Source of the DNA: Actinomycetota bacterium
GTDB taxonomy: Bacteria; Actinomycetota; Acidimicrobiia; IMCC26256; PALSA-610
NCBI GenBank assembly: GCA_030839005.1
Contig: JAUZEM010000300.1
Location: 1-10,956 of the forward strand
DNA: 10,956 nt
Direction of reading: 5' to 3'
Of the stretch, positions 1 to 6,375 are shown piece by piece (positions within the stretch are counted from its first letter, which is position 1; each line of letters starts with the position of its first letter). A model generated the notes under the pieces. The model ran no database searches. It worked only from the letters and a program-made list of their open reading frames with translations, and was not told the DNA's origin. Position numbers and translations under genes: made by a program.

Positions 1-1076
<1,076 letters not shown>

Positions 1077-1088
1077 CCGGTTCGGCCT

Positions 1089-1388
1089 TTAGCCCTTCAA
1101 CGTGTCGACGTCGTCGAGGTCGGCACTGTGCAAGTTGCGATAGATCAGCAGGACGATCGCGAGCCCGATCCCGACCTCGGCCGCCGCGATCGTCAGCACG
1201 AACAGTGCGAACACCTGGCCGATGTTGCTGTTGTGGAACGCGCCGAACGCGACGAGGTTGATGTTCACTCCCGCGAGCATCAGCTCGATGCTCATGAGCA
1301 CGAGCACCGCATGCTTGCGCACGAGCACGCCGTACACCCCGGTGCAGAACAAGAAGGCGGCGAGGATCAGGAACTGGTTGAGCAGCAT
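1089..1388 (-). CDS. nuoK: NADH-quinone oxidoreductase subunit K (NuoK)
   Basis: Small three-helix membrane subunit (MrpC/MnhC-like) that forms part of the proton path between NuoJ/NuoH and the antiporter subunits. The 99 residues match the usual length of about 100. The two buried glutamates expected in TM2 and TM3 are present at E35 (SIELMLAGVNINLVAF) and E71 (LTIAAAEVGIGLAIVLLIYR). The same frame stays open upstream through nuoJ, but homology clearly begins at the ATG at 1388, two bases after the nuoJ TAG stop, so translation is probably coupled. The stop is TAA. It ends 12 bp before nuoL, in the usual J-K-L order. Nothing unusual is seen. Confidence 0.97.
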   Translation of the reverse strand: MLLNQFLILAAFLFCTGVYGVLVRKHAVLVLMSIELMLAGVNINLVAFGAFHNSNIGQVFALFVLTIAAAEVGIGLAIVLLIYRNLHSADLDDVDTLKG

Positions 1389-1390
1389 CC

Positions 1391-1882
1391 CTAGTCCTTC
1401 CGCGCCAGGACGACCGCTCCGATCAGCGCGCCGAGCAGGAGCACGCCGACGACTTCGAACGGGACGATGTAAGTGGTGAAGATCGAGCTGGTGATCTGGC
1501 CGGTTCGGACCGGCGCCGTCACGTCGACCTTGTCGGCGTGGAACGTGTGCACGAGCAGCGCGACGAGTATCCCGACGAGGAAGACCGACGTCACGGCCGC
1601 GGGCCAGCGGAGGTCGTTGTCGAGCGAATCCTTCGGATGCATCGGCGCGCGGGTCAGCATGATGCCGAACAGGAACAGCACGATCACCGCGCCGATGTAG
1701 ACGAGCACCTGCACCCACGCCACGAACTCCTGGCCGAGCAGGATGAATTGCGCGGCCCCACCCGCGAGAACGACCACGAGATAGAGCGCGGCGTGCACCA
1801 CGTTCTTCGTGCGCACCACACCGATCGCGCCGAGCGCCATCGCCGCCGCGATGATCCCGAAGGCCACGTTCTCCGCGATCAT
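1391..1882 (-). CDS. nuoJ: NADH-quinone oxidoreductase subunit J (NuoJ)
   Basis: Membrane subunit with about five helices that lies between NuoH/NuoA and NuoK in the membrane arm. Its TM3 carries the pi-bulge linked to coupling. The family signature WVQVLVYIGAVIVLFLFGIML occupies residues 57-76, with the conserved Tyr at 62. The C-terminus FEVVGVLLLGALIGAVVLARKD is typical. At 163 residues it is at the compact end of the range (E. coli about 184). The ATG at 1882 overlaps the nuoI TGA as ATGA, and the stop TAG lies 2 bp from nuoK. A hydrophilic loop at about 77-95 (RAPMHPKDSLDNDLRWP) separates helices 3 and 4, and a second one spans about 115-133. Confidence 0.95.
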   Translation of the reverse strand: MIAENVAFGIIAAAMALGAIGVVRTKNVVHAALYLVVVLAGGAAQFILLGQEFVAWVQVLVYIGAVIVLFLFGIMLTRAPMHPKDSLDNDLRWPAAVTSVFLVGILVALLVHTFHADKVDVTAPVRTGQITSSIFTTYIVPFEVVGVLLLGALIGAVVLARKD

Positions 1883-2361
1883 TTCTTGCCTTTCACCTCC
1901 GCGCCCATCTCGAGCGGCTCGGGCTCGGGCACCGACGCCATCCACTCACCCAGCGTGTACTTGTCGTGGAGCAGATCGGCAATCCGCGTCTCGGAGTACT
2001 CGAACTCAGGGCTCCAGAACAAGGCGTCGAACGGACACACCTCGACGCAGATTCCGCAGTACATGCACAGCGCGTAGTCGATGTCGAACCGGTCGAGCAG
2101 GCTGACGCTCCGGGGGCGACCGCCCTCGCGGCGTGGCGGACGTTGCTCCTTGTGCCCTTCGATATAGATGCACCAGTCGGGACAGGAGCGTGCGCACAGC
2201 ATGCAGACCGTGCAGTTCTCCTCCTTGAGCGCGATGACGCCCCGGGCGCGCGGTGCGGGGTCTTCCCGTTCGTGCGGGTACTGCACGGTGACCGCGGGCT
2301 TCATCATCGTGCGGAACGTCACGCCGAGGCCCGTGAGCATGCCTTTGATCTCGCGCTTCAT
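1879..2361 (-). CDS. nuoI: NADH-quinone oxidoreductase subunit I (NuoI), 2x[4Fe-4S] ferredoxin-like
   Basis: Electron-transfer subunit of the hydrophilic arm, carrying clusters N6a and N6b and passing electrons to N2 in NuoB. Two complete CxxCxxCxxxCP motifs are visible: C50/C53/C56/C60 (CTVCMLCARSCP) and C99/C102/C105/C109 (CMYCGICVEVCP). An additional cysteine, C64, follows in PDWCIYIEG where NuoI from 14-subunit enzymes usually has a non-Cys residue. The region between the motifs is Arg-rich (PPRREGGRPR, 75-84). The length of 160 is normal. The ATG at 2361 has GGTGGGA 5 bases upstream and overlaps the TGA of a 35-codon upstream ORF; the stop TGA overlaps nuoJ. Since nuoE, nuoF and nuoG are missing from this operon, NuoI is the most likely entry point for electrons from an external donor such as ferredoxin. 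That role is an inference. Confidence 0.96.
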   Translation of the reverse strand: MKREIKGMLTGLGVTFRTMMKPAVTVQYPHEREDPAPRARGVIALKEENCTVCMLCARSCPDWCIYIEGHKEQRPPRREGGRPRSVSLLDRFDIDYALCMYCGICVEVCPFDALFWSPEFEYSETRIADLLHDKYTLGEWMASVPEPEPLEMGAEVKGKK

Positions 2362-2465
2362 CTCTGTCCCACCGAACTTTCTCCCACCTGCTGCATCTTT
2401 TCTCCCACCCGCTCACTCCCGCGGGAGGCCTCCGGCGAAAAGCGTCCGTTCCGCTTCCCACCCAT
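2358..2465 (-). CDS. Hypothetical 35-residue ORF bridging nuoH and nuoI
   Basis: I do not recognise this peptide. It fills the only sizeable gap in the left operon. Its ATG (2465) overlaps the nuoH stop as TAATG, and an AAGGTGG Shine-Dalgarno-like sequence lies 7 bases upstream, inside the nuoH end. Its TGA overlaps the nuoI ATG as ATGA. The predicted product begins MGGKRNGRFSPEASRG, is hydrophilic, has 7 Lys/Arg against 4 Glu, and has no membrane segment or Cys. Its second half repeats the tripeptide VGE/VGE/VGQ, from a GTGGGA DNA repeat. It could be a real small accessory peptide, a leader that couples nuoI translation to nuoH, or simply an open spacer of repeated ribosome-binding-like sequence. 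The frame also stays open upstream in a nuoH shadow frame, so openness alone is weak evidence. Confidence 0.35.
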   Translation of the reverse strand: MGGKRNGRFSPEASRGSERVGEKMQQVGESSVGQR

Positions 2466-3508
2466 TAGAACGCCACCTTCATTACGCCCGTCAGGAGGAT
2501 GTTCAGCAACGCGATCGGGATGAGCCACTTCCACGCGATCGCCTGCAGTTGGTCTTCCCGAAAACGCGGATAGGTGAAGCGCGCCCAGAACATCAAGAAC
2601 GCGACGAACATCACCTTGGCGAAGAGCACGAGCGGCCCGAGGAAGTCGGCGGCGGTGCCGTGCACCCACGGCACCGACCAGCCACCGAGGAAAAGGGTGG
2701 CTGCGAGCGCGGCGAACGCGAACGCGGTACCGAACTCGCCGATGAAGAAGAACAGGAACCGAAAGCCCGTGTACTCGACCATGTAGCCGGCCACGAGCTC
2801 CGATTCCGCCACCGGCATGTCGAACGGCGGCTGGGTGAGCTCGGCTTGCGCGGCCACCATGAACAGCGCGAAGCCGGCGAACTGCGTGAGAATCAGGGGG
2901 AAGCCGATGCCACTCCAGCCGAAGAGTGAACCCTGCTGCTGGAAAACCACGATGCCCTGCAGGCTCATCGTGCCCGCTTGGATCACCACACCGACGACCG
3001 CGAGCACGAGCGGCAGCTCGTAGGCGATGAGCTGCGCGGCGGCCCGCAGCGCGCCGAGGAGCGCGTACTTGTTCGAGCTGGCCCACCCCGCCATCAACAC
3101 ACCGATGACCGACAGCGACGAGACGGCCAGCGCGTAGAACACGCCCACGCCGTCGAACATCGACTTCGAGTCGAGCGAGGCCACGGCGATGCGCGGACCG
3201 GCGGGCACGACGACGAACACCAGGAAGGTCGACAGCACGACGATCGCGGGCGCGAGCGCGAACACGCGGCGATCGGCTTCGGCCGGGGTGATGTCCTCCT
3301 TCTGCAGGAACTTGATGCCGTCGCCGATCAGCTGGTACCAGCCGTGGAACCCACCAGGGTCCATGGGTCCGAGCCGGCTTTGCATGTGGCTCATCATCTT
3401 CAGCAAGAAGACGTAGCCGAGGATGAGTGCGGTGAACGGCACGATGCCGAGCACAACGACGGTCTTGATGGCGAGCGTCGTCCCCCACCCGATTTCGAGC
3501 GCGATCAC
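2465..3508 (-). CDS. nuoH: NADH-quinone oxidoreductase subunit H (NuoH), divergent
   Basis: Membrane subunit at the junction of the two arms that forms the quinone chamber and the start of the proton E-channel. It is 347 residues with about eight helices. Recognisable blocks are QSRLGPMDPGGFHGWYQLIG with DGIKFLQKEDITP (43-75), YELPLVLAVVGVVIQAGTMSL (163-183), and PPFDMPVAESELVAGYMVEY (227-246). Retained acids are E164, D230, E235, E237 and E245 (E. coli E157, D213, E218, E220, E228). Two usual glutamates are missing: V233 stands at E. coli E216 (PEAE reads PVAE), and L35 stands at E36, ten residues before the Arg of the RxGP motif. The GTG start at 3508 has GGGAG five bases upstream and lies 16 bp after nuoD. 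In 14-subunit operons nuoE, nuoF and nuoG would sit between nuoD and nuoH. Confidence 0.95.
   Translation of the reverse strand: MIALEIGWGTTLAIKTVVVLGIVPFTALILGYVFLLKMMSHMQSRLGPMDPGGFHGWYQLIGDGIKFLQKEDITPAEADRRVFALAPAIVVLSTFLVFVVVPAGPRIAVASLDSKSMFDGVGVFYALAVSSLSVIGVLMAGWASSNKYALLGALRAAAQLIAYELPLVLAVVGVVIQAGTMSLQGIVVFQQQGSLFGWSGIGFPLILTQFAGFALFMVAAQAELTQPPFDMPVAESELVAGYMVEYTGFRFLFFFIGEFGTAFAFAALAATLFLGGWSVPWVHGTAADFLGPLVLFAKVMFVAFLMFWARFTYPRFREDQLQAIAWKWLIPIALLNILLTGVMKVAF
2473..2479 (-). promoter_or_regulatory. Shine-Dalgarno-like site before the 35-codon ORF
   Basis: AAGGTGG lies within the last codons of nuoH, seven bases before the ATG at 2465. The spacing suits initiation, which adds modest support for translation of the small ORF. 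Confidence 0.4.
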
Positions 3509-3524
3509 AGTCGCTCCCGAAAAG

Positions 3525-4721
3525 TCACCGGTCTATGTCTCCGAGGATGAAATACAGGCTCGCGAGGATGGTGACGATGTCGGGCACGTACACACCGCGT
3601 AGCAGCCACGGCAGGATCGAGACGTTGCTGAACGACGCGCTTCGGATCTTCGTCCGGAAGGGGCCGGTCGCGCCCTTCGAGATCACGTAGTAGCCCATCT
3701 CGCCGAGCGGGTTCTCGGTGTTGACGAACACCTCGCCCTCCGGAACCTTGATGATGCGCGGCACCTTCGCCATCAGCGGTCCGCTCGGCATCTGGTCGAG
3801 CATCTGGAGCACCATGCGCGCCGACTCACGCGTCTCTTGCAGACGCACCCAGTACCGCGCGAACGAGTCGCCGTCGGGGTGCGTCCAGACCTGCCAGTCG
3901 AGCTCGTCGTAGACGAGGTACTTCGGACCGTCGCGCCGCAGGTCCCAGTCGACGCCCGACGCCCGCAGGTTCGAGCCCGACACGCCGTACGCGGCGCCGA
4001 GCTCCCGAGGGATGATGCCGATCGAACGCGTGCGCTTCTGGAAGATCGGGTTGCCCACGACGAGGTCGTCGAATTCGTCGCACGACGCGAGCACCTTGTT
4101 CATGACGCCGCGGCATTCCGAGATCCAGCCCCACGGCAGGTCGTCCTTTATGCCGCCGATGCGGTTGAAGTTCGGGTGGAAACGACCGCCGGTCACTGCC
4201 TCGATCAGGTTGAGCACGTATTCGCGGTCGCGGAATCCGTAGAACGCGGGGGTGATCGCGCCGACCTGCAGCCCCATCTCGCCGAGGAACAGCACGAACG
4301 TCGCGATGCGCGACAGCTCGGTCAGGATGGTTCGCAAGTACTGCGCGCGCGGCGGGGCCTCGATCGCCATCAGCTGCTCGGCCGCGTCGATGAACGGCAC
4401 CTCGTTCGCGAACGACGACAGCCAGTCGATGCGGTTGATGAGCGTCGTGATCTGCGGGTAGGTGCGGAACTCGGTCAGCTTCTCGTAGCCGCGGTGCATG
4501 TAGCCGATGATCGGGTCGGCCGAGACGACGCGCTCACCGTCGAGGCGTACGACAATCCGCAAGGTGCCGTGCGTGGCCGGGTGCTGCGGACCGATGTTGA
4601 GCACCATGTCGCCGGTGTCGAGCTCGACGTTCACCTGCGAGTCGGCGAGGTGGCGGAACGCCGCGGGATCGACTGCAATCTCGGGAAGCTCACCCGGGGG
4701 CGGGAGGTCGGTCGTGGTCAC
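3525..4721 (-). CDS. nuoD: NADH-quinone oxidoreductase subunit D (NuoD, 49-kDa type), with altered quinone-site residues
   Basis: Large quinone-site subunit of the hydrophilic arm, related to the [NiFe] hydrogenase large subunit. It is 398 residues. Core motifs are LNIGPQHPATHGTLRIVVRL (41-60), GYMHRGYEKL (73-82), NRIDWLSSFANE (96-107), LQVGAITPAFYGFRDRE (151-167), GGRFHPNFNRIGGIKDDLPWG (178-198) and a C-terminal ILGDIDR. H51 matches the quinone-site histidine (bovine H59, Thermus H38). Exactly 49 residues later the catalytic Tyr is replaced by W100, and 52 further the Asp is replaced by Q152. Near the end, SLDPVMGDVDR-type sequence reads SLYFILGDIDR, with Y390 in place of Asp. The GTG start at 4721 overlaps the nuoC TGA by 4 bp, and the stop is TGA. 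The first 38 residues precede the conserved core and are Pro/Asp/Glu-rich. It is intact, with no sign of decay. Confidence 0.96.
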   Translation of the reverse strand: MTTTDLPPPGELPEIAVDPAAFRHLADSQVNVELDTGDMVLNIGPQHPATHGTLRIVVRLDGERVVSADPIIGYMHRGYEKLTEFRTYPQITTLINRIDWLSSFANEVPFIDAAEQLMAIEAPPRAQYLRTILTELSRIATFVLFLGEMGLQVGAITPAFYGFRDREYVLNLIEAVTGGRFHPNFNRIGGIKDDLPWGWISECRGVMNKVLASCDEFDDLVVGNPIFQKRTRSIGIIPRELGAAYGVSGSNLRASGVDWDLRRDGPKYLVYDELDWQVWTHPDGDSFARYWVRLQETRESARMVLQMLDQMPSGPLMAKVPRIIKVPEGEVFVNTENPLGEMGYYVISKGATGPFRTKIRSASFSNVSILPWLLRGVYVPDIVTILASLYFILGDIDR

Positions 4722-5389
4722 GTGGCCTCACCCCCGTCCTCGGTGTCATCGTCGCCCGGTTCGCCGGGCATGGGCTCGACGTCGACGAGACCCGGCCACG
4801 GCTTCACTTCACGCGCGAGCAACGGGTAGTCCTTGCGCAGCGGATGTCCTTCGAACTCCGACGGGAGATAGAGGTGACGCAGGCTGGGATGGCCGTCGAA
4901 CACGAAGCCGTACATCTCCCATGCCTCGCGCTCGTGCCAGTCGGCACCCGGGTACACCGCGACCCACGACTCCGCGTGCAGGTCGTCGTCGGGGAGGTCG
5001 GTCTTCAGGATGACGCGCCAACTCTTGCGCCGCGTCGACTCGACGAGCGCGAGCAGTTGATACCGGCCTTCGCTCCCCGCGGTGCCATAGGTCTGTTCCT
5101 TCGGCTGCGCCGGCGTTGACGTGTCACCCGAACCCTCTTCGGCGACCGCGGGCGTCGGCATCCAGTCGACGCCGCCGATGAACGAGAGGTAGTCGCAGCC
5201 GAGCCGCTCCTTGCACACCCGTGCGCTGCGGCGCCACGCATCACGACGCACCCGGACGACGACGTCGCCGAACGCGCCGGCGTGCTCGACGATCGCATCG
5301 CCGAGTTCGGCCTGCAGTTGGGCAAGCGCGTCAGCTGCCTGCTCGCGCAGCGCGGGCACCGGCTCGGTCGCGGCAGGAGACTCAGCCAA
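4718..5389 (-). CDS. nuoC: NADH-quinone oxidoreductase subunit C (NuoC, 30-kDa type)
   Basis: Structural subunit of the hydrophilic arm that packs on NuoD. The family signature is clear: WHEREAWEMYGFVFDGHP (151-168) followed by GHPLRKDYPL (181-190). Separate nuoC and nuoD genes, rather than a nuoCD fusion, are usual for actinobacteria. Length is 223. A low-complexity hydrophilic insert rich in Ser, Thr, Ala, Gln and Glu (about 79-107) interrupts the first domain between the IGGVDW strand and RYQLLALVES, and the C-terminal 20 residues are acidic. The start used here is TTG at 5389, inside the nuoB end (8 bp overlap), chosen because GGGAG lies ten bases upstream. A GTG at 5359 is the next candidate but has no visible ribosome-binding site. 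The stop overlaps nuoD as GTGA. Confidence 0.95.
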   Translation of the reverse strand: MAESPAATEPVPALREQAADALAQLQAELGDAIVEHAGAFGDVVVRVRRDAWRRSARVCKERLGCDYLSFIGGVDWMPTPAVAEEGSGDTSTPAQPKEQTYGTAGSEGRYQLLALVESTRRKSWRVILKTDLPDDDLHAESWVAVYPGADWHEREAWEMYGFVFDGHPSLRHLYLPSEFEGHPLRKDYPLLAREVKPWPGLVDVEPMPGEPGDDDTEDGGEAT

Positions 5390-5891
5390 CGACGATCGGC
5401 TCCCGCGTCACCCCGCGCCAGCGCTCGGCCGGGTCCTCGCTCATGATGCGCTGCTGCAGCAGCACGATCCCCTGAATGAACGCCTCGGGTCGAGGCGGGC
5501 AACCGGGCACGTAGACGTCCACCGGGATGATCTGGTCGACGCCCTTGGTGACCGAGTACGAGTCCCAGTAGGGACCGCCAGAGTTTGCGCACGACCCCAT
5601 CGAGATGACGTACTTCGGATCCGGCATCTGCTCGTAAAGACGCTTGATCGCAGGCGCCATCTTGTCGGTAACGGTGCCGGAGATGACGATGAGGTCGGCC
5701 TGGCGCGGACTCGCCGGGAAGGGGATGACGCCGAGGCGCATCACGTCGTAGCGCGGGCCGGCGAGCGCGGCGCCCATCTCGATCGCGCAGCACGCCAGTC
5801 CCCATTGCAACATCCACAGCGAGTACTTCCGGCTGTAGTTCAGAAGGTATTGAAGCGGTTTCGGTGTTTTGCCCGAACTGACTAGGCCCAC
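5382..5891 (-). CDS. nuoB: NADH-quinone oxidoreductase subunit B (NuoB, PSST type)
   Basis: Carries cluster N2, the last 4Fe-4S centre before quinone, and forms the chamber with NuoD and NuoH. From the GTG at 5891 it is 169 residues. All four N2 ligands are present: the tandem C34-C35 (WGLACCAIEMGA), C101 (SMGSCANSGG) and C131 (VDVYVPGCPPRPEA). Other family blocks are SPRQADLIVISGTVTDKMAP (61-80) and GVDQIIPVDVYVPG. The frame is open further upstream, but that part is a shadow of nuoA. GTG at 5891 is the first suitable start next to the homologous region, has GGAAAGG nine bases upstream, and overlaps nuoA by 10 bp. The stop TGA is inside the nuoC start region. The protein appears fully functional. 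Confidence 0.96.
   Translation of the reverse strand: MGLVSSGKTPKPLQYLLNYSRKYSLWMLQWGLACCAIEMGAALAGPRYDVMRLGVIPFPASPRQADLIVISGTVTDKMAPAIKRLYEQMPDPKYVISMGSCANSGGPYWDSYSVTKGVDQIIPVDVYVPGCPPRPEAFIQGIVLLQQRIMSEDPAERWRGVTREPIVVG
5400..5404 (-). promoter_or_regulatory. Ribosome-binding site that favours the TTG start of nuoC
   Basis: GGGAG on the minus strand lies inside the nuoB 3' end, ten bases before the TTG at 5389. No similar purine run precedes the alternative GTG at 5359, so this site decides the chosen start. Confidence 0.5.
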
Positions 5892-6244
5892 CGCAAGAGC
5901 CCTTTCCGCCAGACGTAGGCCAGCCCCAGGAGCAGCACCAGGATGAACACGCCCATCTCGATCAGCCCGAACCAGCCCAACGGCTCGACGTTGACGGCCC
6001 ACGGGAAGATGAACACGGCTTCGACGTCGAAGATCACGAAAAGCAGGGCGTAGACGTAGTAACGGACATTCATTTGCCCGAAAAGCGGCAAGGGGTCGGA
6101 GCCCGACTCGTACGTGATGTATTTCTCGTCCTGCGGGACCTTCGGGCGCAACAGACGCGCCACTCCGAGCATCGCACCGACCATCAGGAACGCGGCCAGA
6201 ACGAAGACCGCGACGGCGAGATACTGCCTGTAGAACTCGGTCAC
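5882..6244 (-). CDS. nuoA: NADH-quinone oxidoreductase subunit A (NuoA)
   Basis: Small three-helix membrane subunit (ND3 homologue) whose long loop contacts the quinone chamber. It is 120 residues, the normal length. Diagnostic blocks are KYITYESGSDPLPLFGQ (41-57), RYYVYALLFVIFDVEAVF (61-78) and PWAVNVEPLGWFGLIEMGVF (81-100). The acidic residues corresponding to E. coli E51, D79 and E81 are at E46, D73 and E75. The loop has Ser (YESG) where many bacterial and mitochondrial proteins have Cys. It is the first gene of the left operon. The GTG at 6244 has only a weak GGAA upstream at six bases, and a TATACT -10 element lies about 37 bp upstream. The last 10 bp overlap nuoB. Confidence 0.96.
   Translation of the reverse strand: MTEFYRQYLAVAVFVLAAFLMVGAMLGVARLLRPKVPQDEKYITYESGSDPLPLFGQMNVRYYVYALLFVIFDVEAVFIFPWAVNVEPLGWFGLIEMGVFILVLLLGLAYVWRKGLLRWA
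5901..5907 (-). promoter_or_regulatory. Ribosome-binding site that supports the GTG start of nuoB
   Basis: GGAAAGG on the minus strand lies inside the nuoA 3' end, nine bases before the GTG at 5891. The reading frame is open farther upstream, so this site helps fix the nuoB start. Confidence 0.6.
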
Positions 6245-6280
6245 GCGCGCTTCCGTCGCCGGATGTTCAGGGTCGGGCGG

Positions 6281-6309
6281 AGTATATGCGGGGCCAGTTT
6301 TACGGTGAC
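6281..6309 (-). promoter_or_regulatory. Candidate sigma-A-type promoter of the nuoA-L operon
   Basis: On the minus strand TATACT (6286-6281) differs from the TATAAT -10 consensus at one position, and it stands out in a region of well over 60% GC. With a 17-base spacer the -35 position would be GTCACC (6309-6304), which matches TTGACA poorly (3 of 6). Transcription starting about seven bases downstream would leave a leader of about 30 nt before the nuoA GTG at 6244. No other good promoter-like sequence is seen between nuoA and the patatin gene for this strand. Confidence 0.45.
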
Positions 6310-6316
6310 GAACCGT
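6302..6316. promoter_or_regulatory. Short inverted repeat over the -35 region, possible operator
   Basis: ACGGT-GACGA-ACCGT is a perfect 5-bp inverted repeat with a 5-base centre. It covers the expected -35 position of the candidate nuo promoter and lies upstream of the divergent patatin gene, so a bound regulator could affect both. Five-base arms in GC-rich DNA can arise by chance. Confidence 0.25.
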
Positions 6317-6375
6317 GTCGAGCGCCTTCTCGCGGGGACTGTCGCCCGCTCCGGCCTGGGTACGGTCGCGTGGAG

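Larger units (their letters stand above)
6245..6375. other. Divergent intergenic region between nuoA and the patatin gene
   Basis: 131 bp between oppositely oriented genes. The plus-strand reading frame is open through it (from an ATG at 6286), but its third codon positions are far less GC-rich than in the patatin body and it shows no family similarity, so I treat it as non-coding. It holds a candidate promoter for the nuo operon and a short inverted repeat, listed separately. A TACGGT at 6361-6366, ten bases before the ATG at 6376, could be the -10 of a leaderless patatin transcript. That suggestion is weak because no good -35 is visible. Confidence 0.5.

Noticed and set aside
1391..1945. 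An N-terminal extension of NuoJ upstream of the ATG at 1882
   Set aside because: The upstream codons are a shadow of the nuoI end. Family similarity begins at the ATG that overlaps the nuoI stop.
3837..4829. A 330-codon plus-strand ORF opposite nuoD and the nuoC end
   Set aside because: It is antisense to a conserved gene, with Val/Asp/Arg/His-rich mirror composition and no motif.
6286..6375. Starting the patatin gene at the ATG at 6286
   Set aside because: The codons before 6376 have poor GC at third positions and no similarity to the family. The ATG overlaps the -10 element of the opposite promoter, and GGCGGAG is only three bases away.
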